NCBI GenBank assembly: GCA_023451735.1
Contig: JAEXYH010000020.1
Location: 62,001 to 126,000 of the forward strand
Source: Pseudomonadota bacterium
GTDB taxonomy: Bacteria > Pseudomonadota > Alphaproteobacteria > Rhizobiales > Rhizobiaceae
DNA length: 64,000 nt
Direction of reading: 5' to 3'
Shown here: one piece after another, positions 1 to 9,006 of the stretch
How the letters are laid out: every line of letters begins with the position of its first letter
Position numbering within the stretch: position 1 is the first letter of the stretch
Notes under the pieces: generated by a model
Seen by the model: the letters and a program-made list of their open reading frames with translations, nothing else
Told to the model about the DNA's origin: nothing
Database searches by the model: none
Made by a program: the position numbers and the translations under genes

Positions 1-872
1 GTCGCCCTTCCGTCATCGAAGCACGCCTGCAGCGCTTCGGCATTCGGATCCGCCCGAATATCGATTTCGGCGTGGTCAACCCGGAAGACGATCCGCGTTA
101 CCGCGACTACGTCGATGATTATTTCGCGTTGGTCGGACGTAGCGGCATCAACCCGGAAGCTGCCCGCACGATCGTGCGTACGAACAATACGGTGATTGGT
201 GCTTTGTCGGTGAAGCGCGGCGAAGCCGATGCGCTTGTCTGCGGTCTTGAAGGCCGCTTCGACCGCCATCTGCGCGACGTCAACCAGATCATCGGCAAGC
301 GCGCCGGCGCCTGCACCAATGCAGGCCTCAGCCTGCTGATCTCACAGCGCGGCGCGATGTTCTTCACCGACACATTCGTGAACTACAATCCGACTGCCGA
401 GGAGATTGCCGAAATCACCATCCTCGCGGCCCAGGAAGTCCGTCGCTTCGGCATCGTGCCGAAGGCTGCGCTGATCTGCCATTCCAATTTCGGTTCCCGC
501 GATTCGGAAAGCGCCCGCAAGATGCGTGCGGCGCTGGAGATTATCCGCAAGGATGCTCCGGAACTCGAAGTCGATGGCGAAATGCAGGGTGGATCGGCGC
601 TCGACGAAGTGCTTCGCAAACGCGCCATGCCGAACAGCTCTCTGACGGGCGAAGCCAATCTTCTGGTCTTCCCGAACCTCGATGCTGCCAGCATTTCGCT
701 CGGCCTCGTACGGACCATGATGGACGCTCTGCATGTCGGCCCGATCCTGCTCGGAACCAGCAAGCCGGCGCATATCCTGTCGCCGTCCGTCACATCGCGC
801 GGCGTCGTCAACATGGCAGCCCTGGCCGTGGTCGAGGCGTCGCAGATCGAGCCTGTTGTCTTGGTGAAATAA
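1..872 (+). CDS. maeB: NADP-dependent malic enzyme, C-terminal part (5' truncated by window)
   Basis: The reading frame is open from base 3 to the stop at 870-872, so the gene begins outside the window. A GTG at 72 is internal to the open frame and is unlikely to be the start. The translated part matches the phosphotransacetylase-like C-terminal domain that large rhizobial and enterobacterial malic enzymes carry behind the catalytic domains; segments such as GRFDRHLRDVNQIIG and MTFVNYNPTAEEIAE-like stretches (here TFVNYNPTAEEIAE) are typical. The enzyme decarboxylates malate to pyruvate with NADP or NAD; the C-terminal domain is thought to be regulatory and lacks acetyltransferase activity in studied members. 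Which of the two rhizobial paralogues (dme or tme) this is cannot be decided without the N-terminus. Confidence 0.88.
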   Translation, partial: RPSVIEARLQRFGIRIRPNIDFGVVNPEDDPRYRDYVDDYFALVGRSGINPEAARTIVRTNNTVIGALSVKRGEADALVCGLEGRFDRHLRDVNQIIGKRAGACTNAGLSLLISQRGAMFFTDTFVNYNPTAEEIAEITILAAQEVRRFGIVPKAALICHSNFGSRDSESARKMRAALEIIRKDAPELEVDGEMQGGSALDEVLRKRAMPNSSLTGEANLLVFPNLDAASISLGLVRTMMDALHVGPILLGTSKPAHILSPSVTSRGVVNMAALAVVEASQIEPVVLVK

Positions 873-876
873 CCGG

Positions 877-908
877 ATGCGGGAAGCTTGGAAGCAAGCT
901 TCCCGCAT
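877..908 (+). terminator. Strong hairpin after malic enzyme gene
   Basis: A perfect 14-bp inverted repeat (877-890 and 895-908, loop GAAG) begins four bases after the malic enzyme stop. No T-run follows, so it may act as an RNA-stabilising 3' stem or a weak terminator rather than a classic intrinsic terminator. Confidence 0.6.
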
Positions 909-958
909 GTTCGACATGCCAGATTGATCCGCCGCATGGCCCATGCGACAGGTGTGAC

Positions 959-1681
959 ATGACATTTTCGAAAACGCAGACGCTGACATCACTGGTGCTT
1001 GCCTCTCTGCTTCTGCCGCAGGCAACGTTTGCGCGCGATGTCGAGATCTGCGCCAACCTTTATCGACGTCTCAACAGTACGCCCCAGATCATCGGAACGA
1101 GCAGCAACGTGCGCCGTTACGCGCAGGATCTCAGTGCACTCAACGCGGATATCCGCCAGTTGCGGATCGATATGCGCAGGCTGGGATGCGGCAGTGGCAG
1201 CATCGTGACGCTGGGAGATCCCGACGACGAATGTCGCTACATGCAGGACACGCTACAGCGGCTCGAAGACGAGCGTGCAGGGCTCACAGAACAACGCAAC
1301 AGCACGCGCTCGCTGCTTCAGCCTTCGGAAGAGCGCGTCGCCATCCTGTCAGCGATCCGCTCCAACAATTGCACGCCGACAGACCTCGACACCCAGACGG
1401 AACTCGATGAAAAGGAGCGGCTGCGCATTCGCGGACTGGCATTACCAAGGCCGGGCGAGCCAGAGATGGACGGCACGAAACCAGACGATCCGAATTCCAG
1501 CATCACTCATCTCGGCAACGCATCACCTGCGCTGCCGAAAGAAGAACCTGTCCAGTTTCCGCCGGATAGGCCCTATGATCCGGGTAGAAAGGTCCGTTCC
1601 GTCGGACCGCAGTTTTTCCCCGAAGAAGACATCGATCTCGCCAATCCCAAGTCCGCCGGGCCGCAGCAACTACAGCAGTGA
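959..1681 (+). CDS. Secreted Cys-containing hypothetical protein, DUF2865-like
   Basis: The 240-residue product starts with a clear signal peptide (hydrophobic TSLVLASLLLPQATFA, cleavage before residue ~26), so it is exported. Residues ~30-140 are helical and charged with four spaced cysteines (EICANLY, RRLGCGSGS, DDECRYMQ, NNCTPTD), which suggests two disulfides. The tail (residues ~155-240) is rich in Pro and Asp/Glu and probably disordered. The pattern of a helical pair with CG.. and C..M resembles the DUF2865 family of rhizobial periplasmic proteins, but the typical later motif is missing, so this is only a family guess. It ends directly against the convergent bluB stop. No function is known. 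Confidence 0.7.
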   Translation: MTFSKTQTLTSLVLASLLLPQATFARDVEICANLYRRLNSTPQIIGTSSNVRRYAQDLSALNADIRQLRIDMRRLGCGSGSIVTLGDPDDECRYMQDTLQRLEDERAGLTEQRNSTRSLLQPSEERVAILSAIRSNNCTPTDLDTQTELDEKERLRIRGLALPRPGEPEMDGTKPDDPNSSITHLGNASPALPKEEPVQFPPDRPYDPGRKVRSVGPQFFPEEDIDLANPKSAGPQQLQQ

Positions 1682-2368
1682 TTATTTCCGACCCCAACCG
1701 TCCTGAAAGACGAGCTCCTCCAGCGCCAGTCGCTGGCGCCAGCCCGTGATCGCCAACTCGGGTTCACGGTAAAGCGCATCGACATAACCGAGACACAGCC
1801 AGGCAACGATCTCGACGCGCTCCGGTATGCCGAGAAGCGCACGAATATCCGCATCGCGGAAGATGCTCACCCAGCCGACGCCGATACCTTCCGCCCGTGC
1901 CGCCAGCCAGAGGTTCTGGATGGCGCAGACGGTCGAATAGCTGTCCATGCGGCTGTTGTGGGTGCGCCCCAGAACTACCGGTCCGGCGCGGTCGGGATCG
2001 CTGGTGACACAGATCGACAGTGGCGCTTTCCTGATACCTTCAAGCTTGAGGCTCCGGTAGGTGCTGCGCTTTTCCTTCGGGAACATCGCCTCGGCCTCTT
2101 CATTGGCGCGGGAGAATGCTTCCCATGCGGACTGGCGAACGGCCTCGTCGCGGATAAGGATAAAATTCCACGGCTGCATGAAACCGACTGATGGCGCGGC
2201 ATGAGCGGCGTCCAGCAGCCGTCGCAGCACGTCATCCGGGATCGGATCAGAGAGGAACTGGTCACGCACGTCACGGCGCGTCTCGATGGCGCGGTAGACG
2301 GCGGCACGCTCGTCATCAGAGAAGGCTTCGGCCGCCACGAGGCCGTTATTCAGATCTTCAGGTCGCAT
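1682..2368 (-). CDS. bluB: 5,6-dimethylbenzimidazole synthase BluB
   Basis: The 228-residue product belongs to the nitroreductase-fold BluB family, which breaks down reduced FMN with oxygen to 5,6-dimethylbenzimidazole, the lower ligand of vitamin B12. Family features seen: AIETRRDVRDQF near the N-terminus, AAPSVGFMQPWNF (flavin binding), GRTHNSRMDSYSTVCAIQN, and GVGWVSIFRD. The start is set at ATG 2368 because GGGGAAAG lies seven bases upstream; an in-frame codon at 2461 would place the N-terminus in the 3' stem of the cobalamin riboswitch and adds residues with no family match. Expression should therefore be low when B12 is plentiful. It works with cobT and cobS about 50 kb away. Confidence 0.95.
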   Translation of the reverse strand: MRPEDLNNGLVAAEAFSDDERAAVYRAIETRRDVRDQFLSDPIPDDVLRRLLDAAHAAPSVGFMQPWNFILIRDEAVRQSAWEAFSRANEEAEAMFPKEKRSTYRSLKLEGIRKAPLSICVTSDPDRAGPVVLGRTHNSRMDSYSTVCAIQNLWLAARAEGIGVGWVSIFRDADIRALLGIPERVEIVAWLCLGYVDALYREPELAITGWRQRLALEELVFQDGWGRK

Positions 2369-2463
2369 CGTCTTTCCCCAACAATGCATGCGGAATGCGG
2401 TCGCCGCCACGGCGTTTCGCAAACCACGCAACCTGCCCGCCGTCCACGCGGATCGGTCCATCT

Positions 2464-2620
2464 CGTCAGGCCGGTCTTCTGACTGGGCTTCATCCGCTCA
2501 TCGCCGCCTTCCCGGAAACTCCAGTGGCATGAATACGATGACCGTCCGCCTCACAGCGTTGGGCACGTGCCGGAATTTCACCGGCTTCCCGATTCTCCCA
2601 TCGAGGATGGGCACCTGACG
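2464..2620 (-). promoter_or_regulatory. Cobalamin (B12) riboswitch upstream of bluB
   Basis: Read on the minus strand this leader shows the conserved cobalamin aptamer: AGGTGCC, then GGGAAGCCGGTGAAATTCCG, GCCCAACGCTGTGAG, GCCACTGG, and the B12 box AAGCCCAGTCAGAAGACCGG (complement of 2471-2490). The outer P1 helix is exact: 2464-2470 (CGTCAGG on the plus strand) pairs with 2614-2620 (CCTGACG). About 95 nt separate the aptamer from the bluB start, enough for an expression platform that hides the Shine-Dalgarno site at about 2375-2382. Known class behaviour is repression by adenosylcobalamin. Confidence 0.96.
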
Positions 2621-2661
2621 GATGCCCTTATGCTGATTGATCCAAGCCGAAGCAAGTCCGT

Positions 2662-3498
2662 TCATGCCGCAGGGAAATACCGGACATAAGCGAATTCATC
2701 ACCATCAGGTGACCAATTGGGAGAATTCATCGTGCCCTGCCCGCCGAACAGTTCGAACAGGGTCTCGACATTGCCGCCATCCGCATCCATCAGCCGGACG
2801 CAAACATTCTGGTCACGCGGATGGTCGAAGACATCGGCGTCGTAGGATACGAAAACGATCTTGTCGCCCTTCGGTGACGGGTGCGGGAACCAGTCACCGT
2901 AATCGCTCGTGGTGATCCGCTCCGCCTCGCCACCTTCGGCAGGCACCCGCCAAATCTGCATCAGACCAGTGCGGCTGGAATTGAAATAGATCCACTTTCC
3001 ATCAGGCGAATAATCCGGCCCGTCATTGCGGCCCTCACCGAATGTCAGTCGGGTCTCGTTCTTTCCGTCGATGCCGATCGTATAGATATCAAAAACCTGA
3101 TCGCGGATGCCACAATAGGCGAATGACCTCCCGTCAGGTGACCAACCGTGCCAGTAGGACGGTAGATTTTCCGTCACCAGTTTTGGCGTGCCGCCCTCCG
3201 CTTCCAGCACGTAGATTGCCGATTTGCCGAACTCGACTTTGTCGGAGATGGCGATCAGCGTGCCGTCCGGAGATATGCCGTGATCGTTGTTGCAGAGCCT
3301 CGCAAAGCCCGTATCGAGCTTTTCCGGCTCTCCATCACCATGCGGAGACAAGCGATAGATCAGCCCGTCGGCATTGAGCATCAGATAGTCACCATCCGGA
3401 GACCAGTTCGGCGCTTCGAAAAGCGCTTCCGTCTGCCAGACGACACGGCTCTTCCGGGTGCGGATGTTGTAGACCTCGACGGAGCTGCGTAGCGCCAC
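2662..3498 (-). CDS. TolB-like beta-propeller (PD40 repeat) protein
   Basis: The 278-residue product is a chain of WD40-like PD40 repeats: at least five copies of the (N/G/D)WSPDG or YSPDGKWI core (APNWSPDG, HGISPDG, HGWSPDG, DYSPDGKW, NSPNWSPDG) spaced 40-50 residues apart, as in TolB C-terminal propellers. There is no signal peptide, so it should be cytoplasmic, unlike TolB itself. The start is GTG 3498 with GGGAGG six bases upstream; that ribosome site overlaps the nadE stop codon, and the genes are 11 bases apart, so the two are probably co-transcribed and coupled. Its partner or substrate is unknown. Confidence 0.85.
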   Translation of the reverse strand: MALRSSVEVYNIRTRKSRVVWQTEALFEAPNWSPDGDYLMLNADGLIYRLSPHGDGEPEKLDTGFARLCNNDHGISPDGTLIAISDKVEFGKSAIYVLEAEGGTPKLVTENLPSYWHGWSPDGRSFAYCGIRDQVFDIYTIGIDGKNETRLTFGEGRNDGPDYSPDGKWIYFNSSRTGLMQIWRVPAEGGEAERITTSDYGDWFPHPSPKGDKIVFVSYDADVFDHPRDQNVCVRLMDADGGNVETLFELFGGQGTMNSPNWSPDGDEFAYVRYFPAA

Positions 3499-3509
3499 GA
3501 ACGCCTCCC

Positions 3510-5183
3510 TTATCGGTCGCGAAAACGGTTGGTTATCGGGTAGCGCCGGTCGCGGCCAAAGTTCTTCTTGGTGATCTTCACACCCGGAGCGGACTGACGC
3601 CGTTTGTATTCCGCGAGATACAGCAGGTGCTCGATGCGGTGGACCGTCGCCACGTCATGGCCGCGGGCAACAATGTCTTCCGTGCCCATTTCCATCTCGA
3701 CCAGGCATTCGAGGATATCGTCCAGCACCGGATAGGGCGGCAGCGAATCCTGGTCCGTCTGGTCCGGACGCAGCTCCGCCGAGGGTGCCTTCGAAATGAT
3801 GTTTTGCGGGATCACCTCGCCGGAAGGGCCAAGCGCGCCTGCCGGCAGATGGCCGTTGCGCCATTCCGCCAGCGCATAGACCTGCATCTTGTAGAGGTCC
3901 TTGATCGGATTGAAGCCGCCATTCATATCGCCGTAAAGTGTCGCATAGCCGACCGACATTTCCGACTTGTTGCCGGTCGTTACCACCATCGAACCGAACT
4001 TGTTGGAGATCGCCATCAGGATCGTGCCGCGCGTACGGCTCTGCAGGTTTTCCTCGGTAATGCCTTCGTCCGTGCCTTCGAACATATCGGAGAGCGATGC
4101 GAGAAAACCTTCGACAGGCTCCGAGATCGGCACGATATCGTAACGGCAACCCAGCGCCTTTGCGCAATCGGCGGCATCCTTGAACGAGCCCTCCGATGTA
4201 TAGCGATAGGGCAGCATGATGGTGCGCACCCTCTCCTCGCCGAGCGCATCGACGGCAATGGCGGCACAGACAGCCGAATCGATGCCACCGGACAGGCCCA
4301 GCACCACGGACTTGAAGCCGTTCTTGTTCACATAGTCTCGGAATCCGAGCATGCAGGCGTGGTAGTCAGCCTCTTCCTTTTCGGGAATACGGACGATTGG
4401 GCCGGACTGGCAGCGCCAGCCGCCCTCTTCGCGTCTCCAATCGGTGACGACGAAGGCTGTCTCGAACTGCGAAAGCTGGAAGGCCAGAGACTTGTCAGCG
4501 TTGAAGGCGAAGCTTGCGCCATCGAACACAAGCTCGTCCTGCCCACCGAGCTGGTTTGCAAAGATGAGCGGCAGGCCGCTTTCGATCACCTGCCTCAAGG
4601 CAACCTGATGCCGGACATCGAGCTTGCCGCGATAATAAGGAGACCCGTTCGGCACGAGCAGGATTTCCGCGCCACTTTCTGCCAAGGTCTCGCAGACGCC
4701 CATATCGTTCCAGATCTCCTCGCAGATCGGAACACCGATACGGATACCCCTGAAATTGTAGGGGCCGGAAATAGATCCTTCCGTGAAGACGCGCTTCTCG
4801 TCGAATTCACCGTAGTTCGGTAGGTCGATCTTGTCGCGGAATGCAATGATCTTGCCAGCGTCGAGCAGTGCCACGGAATTATGCCGTCCCACCTCGCCCT
4901 GGCGCGGGAAACCGATCAGGACACCCGGTCCGCCATCCGCCGTATCAGCAGCCAGCGCCTCGACGGCCTTGAGGCAGGATTTCAGGAATGACGGCTTGAG
5001 CACGAGATCTTCCGGCGGATACCCCGAAATGAAAAGCTCCGTCAGCATCAGGAGATCGGCCCCCTCGCGGGCGGCGTCCCGCCGTGCTTCACGGGCCAAA
5101 GCAAGATTGCCGGCGACATCGCCGACCGTGGGATTGAGCTGTGCAATCGCGATGCGCAAGGTCTTGGGATCATTCTGGGTCAT
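3510..5183 (-). CDS. nadE: Glutamine-dependent NAD+ synthetase
   Basis: This 557-residue two-domain enzyme performs the last step of NAD synthesis, amidating deamido-NAD with ammonia drawn from glutamine. Residues ~8-260 form a nitrilase-type glutaminase with the Glu-Lys-Cys triad visible at E49 (LTELFISGYPPEDL), K118 (FRDKIDLPNYGEF) and C154 (VPICEEIWND). Residues ~280-557 form the synthetase with the pyrophosphatase P-loop LGLSGGIDS at 295-303. Length is normal for the bacterial bidomain form, and all key residues are present. It is transcribed divergently from tadE and precedes the TolB-like gene on the same strand. Confidence 0.97.
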   Translation of the reverse strand: MTQNDPKTLRIAIAQLNPTVGDVAGNLALAREARRDAAREGADLLMLTELFISGYPPEDLVLKPSFLKSCLKAVEALAADTADGGPGVLIGFPRQGEVGRHNSVALLDAGKIIAFRDKIDLPNYGEFDEKRVFTEGSISGPYNFRGIRIGVPICEEIWNDMGVCETLAESGAEILLVPNGSPYYRGKLDVRHQVALRQVIESGLPLIFANQLGGQDELVFDGASFAFNADKSLAFQLSQFETAFVVTDWRREEGGWRCQSGPIVRIPEKEEADYHACMLGFRDYVNKNGFKSVVLGLSGGIDSAVCAAIAVDALGEERVRTIMLPYRYTSEGSFKDAADCAKALGCRYDIVPISEPVEGFLASLSDMFEGTDEGITEENLQSRTRGTILMAISNKFGSMVVTTGNKSEMSVGYATLYGDMNGGFNPIKDLYKMQVYALAEWRNGHLPAGALGPSGEVIPQNIISKAPSAELRPDQTDQDSLPPYPVLDDILECLVEMEMGTEDIVARGHDVATVHRIEHLLYLAEYKRRQSAPGVKITKKNFGRDRRYPITNRFRDR

Positions 5184-5381
5184 GACCGAGATTTAATGCC
5201 ACGACGCAATTGCCGCAACGGTCTTGGCTGGCGAATTTTCAATGACAGTTTTCGGTGAACCAGGCTTTGCCGATCCACCACCATCACAACTCCGGGATCA
5301 CTTCTTTATATTCGTCATATCTATTTTAGTGATGCCTTAATTGATGGTGCCGATAATGGGAAAAAAGATCGGAGGACACGG

Positions 5382-5801
5382 ATGCGTATCCGGCGGTTCA
5401 ATACCAATAATTCGGGTGCGGCGGCGGTCGAGTTCGCCATCGTCTCACCCCTTTTCTTTCTCGCCCTGCTCAGCATGATCGCCTATGGCATCTATCTATC
5501 CGCCGCCCATTCGGTACAGCAATTGGCAGCCGACGCCGCCCGCACGGCCGTTGCCGGCATGAGCGACAGCGAGCGCAAAAGCCTCGTCGCCGATTTCGTC
5601 AGCCGCTCGACGATGGACAGTGCGCTGCTCGACAAATCGAAGCTGACGATGATCGCCCAGGCCGATCCAGGCAATCCCAATCAGTTCACCGTAGCACTCA
5701 CCTACGACGCCAGTTCCCTGCCAATCTTCAATCTCTTCACCTATGCCATGCCGAGCAGCCAGATAAAGCGGTTTGCCACGGTCCGTGTCGGAGGCATTTG
5801 A
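5382..5801 (+). CDS. TadE-like pilus assembly protein
   Basis: The 139-residue product has a short basic N-terminus, the TadE motif GAAAVEFAIV (residues ~11-20) and a single transmembrane helix (FAIVSPLFFLALLSMIAYGIYL), followed by a periplasmic domain. TadE proteins are prepilin-like minor pseudopilins of Flp/Tad pilus machines and are processed by the peptidase CpaA/TadV. A good ribosome site (GGAGG) lies eight bases before the ATG. The stop overlaps the start of the TadG-like gene by one base. No other tad/cpa gene lies in the window, so this pair is separated from the main locus. Confidence 0.88.
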   Translation: MRIRRFNTNNSGAAAVEFAIVSPLFFLALLSMIAYGIYLSAAHSVQQLAADAARTAVAGMSDSERKSLVADFVSRSTMDSALLDKSKLTMIAQADPGNPNQFTVALTYDASSLPIFNLFTYAMPSSQIKRFATVRVGGI

Positions 5802-7528
5802 TGCGACAGATCAAACGTTGGCTCCGCGACCGTCGCGGCAATGTCGCCATCACGGCTGCCTTGTCCCTGCCGATCATGATCAGTGCGCTCGCGCTGGGTG
5901 TCGATTATGGCTACCTTACCCTTCAGCAACGCGAGCTACAGACGATGGCGGACCTTTCGGCTATCTCCGCCGCTGCGAACCCGAGCAGTCCTGAGACTGG
6001 GGTCGCGGACTATATGAACCTCAACAACAGGAATATCGCCGTCCTGAAAAACGGGCAGCTTCTGAACAAGGGCACGCCTGTCGCCTTCAGCCTCGACACA
6101 GTATTCGACAAATTCGAGGCCTATGCCGAAGTGATAAACGGAAAGTATCAGGCCGATTCCTCGGTTGCAGTCGGCACCCGCTTCCAGCCCGGCGTTTCCC
6201 CTTCCGATGCCGTCCGCGTCACTGTTTACCAGAAGGGCGGGCTTTTCTTCGGCGGATCGTTGACGAAGGCGCCGATGCTGAGCGCAAGCGGGACGGCTGC
6301 AATCGACAAGATGGCATCGTTCTCCGTCGGCTCGCGACTCGCCAGCCTCAATGGCGGGGTGGTCAATGCGCTGCTCGGCAAACTTCTCGGAACCACCGTG
6401 TCGTTGTCGGTGATGGATTACCAGTCGCTTGCCAATGCCAATATCGACCTGCTCAAGATCTTCGATCAGCTGGCGATCAAGCTCAACCTGACGGCCGCAA
6501 CCTATACCGACCTGCTCAATACCGATATTTCCTACGGTACGCTTCTCAACGCGATCGGTCAGACGACTGGCGTCACGCCGGCAGTTGCAGCAATCGTCAA
6601 GTCACTGGAAAAAACGTTGGGCAGCACCAAGCTCACCGTCAAGCTGAAAGACATTATGGATATCGGCCCGCTCGGGCCGCGGCTGATCGGCAAGAGCGAC
6701 GGCTTGACCGTACAGACCGACATATTCAACCTGATCAGCGCAACGGCAAACGCGGCGAACGGCGGCACCAGCCAGATCGACGTCGATCTCGGCGCCACCA
6801 TTCCCAGCCTCGGCGGACTGACCCTATCGATTGCGGTCGGCGAGCCGCCGGTCGGATCGAAGGCTCTGGGGATAGGCCGAACCGGCTCGATCGTGCGAAC
6901 CGCCCAGACCCGCGTCGCGCTCACCACGACCGTCGACGGCATTACCGGCCTGCTCGGCATCAGAATCAAGGTGCCGCTTTACATCGAGATCGCCCATGCT
7001 GAAGGCCGCATGGCGTCGATCAGCTGCCCTAGCGGCTCGACCGGGGCTACGGTGAATGTCGAGGCCGTTCCGGGCGTGCTTGAACTCTCACTTGGCGATG
7101 TCGACAAATCGGCCTTTGCCAATTTCGGCAAGGATCCGCGCGTGACCAAAACCAAGATGGTCACAACACCGGCACTGAACCTGACGGCGCTCGCCTATAC
7201 CAACGCGACGAATGTCAGCGCGACGCAACTTTCCTTCTCTCCCTCCGACATAGCGAGCCAGAAGGTGAAGCAGGCATCGACAAGAAACACCGTCTCGACA
7301 CTGGTGGATTCGCTGCTGAAGAACCTGCAGCTCGAAGTCGAACTTCTGGGCCTGAGGGTCGAGGTGCCATCCGCACTGCTTGGCGGGCTCGCCGATACGC
7401 TGAGGCTCCTGACCACGCCGCTCGACCAGGTTCTCTACAGCGTTCTTTCGACCATCGGCGTCAAGGTCGGAGAGGTCGACGTGCGGGTCGGCGGCGCGTC
7501 ATGCCGCAATCCGGTTCTCGTCCAGTAG
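5801..7528 (+). CDS. TadG-like pilus assembly protein
   Basis: The 575-residue product begins with the TadG/Flp assembly N-terminal signature (RDRRGNVAITAALSLPIMI) in a single transmembrane helix, then GVDYGYLTLQQRELQTMADLS-type sequence (residues ~27-47) that characterises the family. The rest (residues ~60-575) is a large extracytoplasmic region with many small and hydroxyl residues and only two visible cysteines (ISCPSGSTG and ASCRNP). I see no von Willebrand MIDAS motif. The start is the ATG at 5801, overlapping the tadE stop, rather than the TTG three bases earlier. Role inferred: structural or anchoring part of a Tad pilus. Confidence 0.82.
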   Translation: MRQIKRWLRDRRGNVAITAALSLPIMISALALGVDYGYLTLQQRELQTMADLSAISAAANPSSPETGVADYMNLNNRNIAVLKNGQLLNKGTPVAFSLDTVFDKFEAYAEVINGKYQADSSVAVGTRFQPGVSPSDAVRVTVYQKGGLFFGGSLTKAPMLSASGTAAIDKMASFSVGSRLASLNGGVVNALLGKLLGTTVSLSVMDYQSLANANIDLLKIFDQLAIKLNLTAATYTDLLNTDISYGTLLNAIGQTTGVTPAVAAIVKSLEKTLGSTKLTVKLKDIMDIGPLGPRLIGKSDGLTVQTDIFNLISATANAANGGTSQIDVDLGATIPSLGGLTLSIAVGEPPVGSKALGIGRTGSIVRTAQTRVALTTTVDGITGLLGIRIKVPLYIEIAHAEGRMASISCPSGSTGATVNVEAVPGVLELSLGDVDKSAFANFGKDPRVTKTKMVTTPALNLTALAYTNATNVSATQLSFSPSDIASQKVKQASTRNTVSTLVDSLLKNLQLEVELLGLRVEVPSALLGGLADTLRLLTTPLDQVLYSVLSTIGVKVGEVDVRVGGASCRNPVLVQ

Positions 7529-7576
7529 TTTCGGTACTCGTCCGGCAAATTGTTCAGCACCCGGGCGAGAAAAGAA

Positions 7577-7600
7577 CAGGGCCGGCGATCGCCGGCCCTG
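7577..7600. terminator. Bidirectional hairpin between tadG-like gene and DAHP synthase
   Basis: A perfect 24-base palindrome (CAGGGCCGGCGA and its complement) lies between two convergent genes. It is followed by TTTGATT on the plus strand and TTCTTTTC on the minus strand, so it may end transcripts from both sides. Confidence 0.7.
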
Positions 7601-7632
7601 TTTGATTCCTGATGTGTGAAACGCGATACGGC

Positions 7633-9006
7633 TCAGCCGTTGACGACCATCCGCTTTTCGTCACGGCCGGTCTTCATCCTCTCGGCCAGAAGGAAGGCCA
7701 GCTCCAGAGCCTGATCCGCATTGAGGCGCGGGTCGCAATGGGTGTGGTAACGATCCTGCAGATCGGCGCCGGTGACGGCGCGGGCACCGCCGGTGCATTC
7801 GGTCACGTCCTTGCCGGTCATCTCGACATGGATGCCGCCCGGATGCGTGCCTTCGGCGCGGTGAATCTGGAAGAAGCTTTCCACTTCCGACAGGATCCGG
7901 TCGAACGGCCGGGTCTTGTAGTTGTTGAGCGTGATCGTGTTGCCATGCATCGGATCGCAGGACCAGACTACCTTCTTGCCTTCGCGCTCGACGGCACGGA
8001 TCAGCTTCGGCAGATGGTCGGCGACCTTGTCGTGACCGAAACGGCAGATCAGCGTCAGGCGACCGGCTTCGTTGGTAGGGTTCAGCGAATCGATCAGTTC
8101 GATCAGGTTATCCGGCTGCAGCGACGGACCGCATTTCAGGCCGATCGGGTTCTTGATGCCGCGGAAATATTCCACATGGGCATGATCGAGCTGGCGGGTG
8201 CGGTCACCGATCCACAGCATGTGGCCGGAGGTCGCGTACCAGTCGCCCGAGGTGGAATCGACGCGGGTGAAGGCTTCTTCGTAACCGAGAAGCAGCGCTT
8301 CATGGCTGGTGAAGAAGTCCGTCTCGCGCAGGCTCGGCTGGTTGTCGGCCGTGATCCCGATCGCCCGCATGAAATCCATCGTCTCGCTGATGCGATCCGC
8401 AAGCTTCTTGTAACGCTCACCCTGCGGTGAATCCTTGACGAAACCGAGCATCCACTTGTGGACGTTTTCCAGGTTGGCGTAACCGCCCATTGCAAACGCG
8501 CGCAACAGGTTCAGCGTCGCGGCCGACTGGCGGTAGGCGTCGAGCTGGCGTTCCGGTGCAGGAATGCGTGATTCCGGCGTGAAGTCGATGCCGTTGATGA
8601 TGTCGCCACGGTAGGACGGCAGTTCCACATCGCCCTGCTTCTCGAAGTTCGAGGAGCGCGGCTTGGCGAACTGGCCGGCAATACGGCCGACCTTCACCAC
8701 CGGCAGCTGCGCGCCATAGGTAAGGACAACGGCCATCTGCAGAAACGAACGGAAGAAGTCGCGGATATTGTCCGCGCCATGTTCGTAGAAGCTTTCCGCG
8801 CAATCGCCGCCCTGCAGCAGGAAAGCATCGCCTTCCGCAACCTTGGCGAGCTGTGCCTTGAGGCGACGGGCCTCACCGGCAAATACAAGCGGGGGAAACT
8901 TCGCCAGCTGGGCTTCTGTCGCCGCCAGAGCGGCCTGATCGGGATATGCCGGAACCTGCTGGATCGGCTTGTTGCGCCAGCTGTTCGGGGTCCAATTCTG
9001 TGCCAT
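7633..9006 (-). CDS. Class II (plant-type) 3-deoxy-7-phosphoheptulonate synthase
   Basis: The 457-residue product is a full-length class II DAHP synthase, the first enzyme of the shikimate route, joining phosphoenolpyruvate and erythrose 4-phosphate. Family features seen: WTPNSWRNKPIQQVP at the N-terminus, the LQGGDCAESF metal/PEP segment, KPRSSNFE, LNLLRAFA.GGYA, SHEALLLGYEEA, GIKNPIGLKCGPS, VWSCDPMHGNT and GGIHVEMTGKDVTEC. The start is ATG 9006 with AGGTGAG five bases upstream; the longer frame to 9045 adds 13 residues without family support. Class II enzymes usually resist single aromatic amino-acid feedback, but regulation here cannot be read from sequence. Confidence 0.96.
   Translation of the reverse strand: MAQNWTPNSWRNKPIQQVPAYPDQAALAATEAQLAKFPPLVFAGEARRLKAQLAKVAEGDAFLLQGGDCAESFYEHGADNIRDFFRSFLQMAVVLTYGAQLPVVKVGRIAGQFAKPRSSNFEKQGDVELPSYRGDIINGIDFTPESRIPAPERQLDAYRQSAATLNLLRAFAMGGYANLENVHKWMLGFVKDSPQGERYKKLADRISETMDFMRAIGITADNQPSLRETDFFTSHEALLLGYEEAFTRVDSTSGDWYATSGHMLWIGDRTRQLDHAHVEYFRGIKNPIGLKCGPSLQPDNLIELIDSLNPTNEAGRLTLICRFGHDKVADHLPKLIRAVEREGKKVVWSCDPMHGNTITLNNYKTRPFDRILSEVESFFQIHRAEGTHPGGIHVEMTGKDVTECTGGARAVTGADLQDRYHTHCDPRLNADQALELAFLLAERMKTGRDEKRMVVNG

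Noticed and set aside
2369..2461. N-terminal extension of BluB to an upstream in-frame start
   Set aside because: The extension lies between the B12 aptamer and the true ribosome site and matches no BluB homologue.
3627..4823. 398-codon plus-strand frame over nadE
   Set aside because: The opposite strand encodes NAD synthetase with all catalytic residues; this frame is a shadow.
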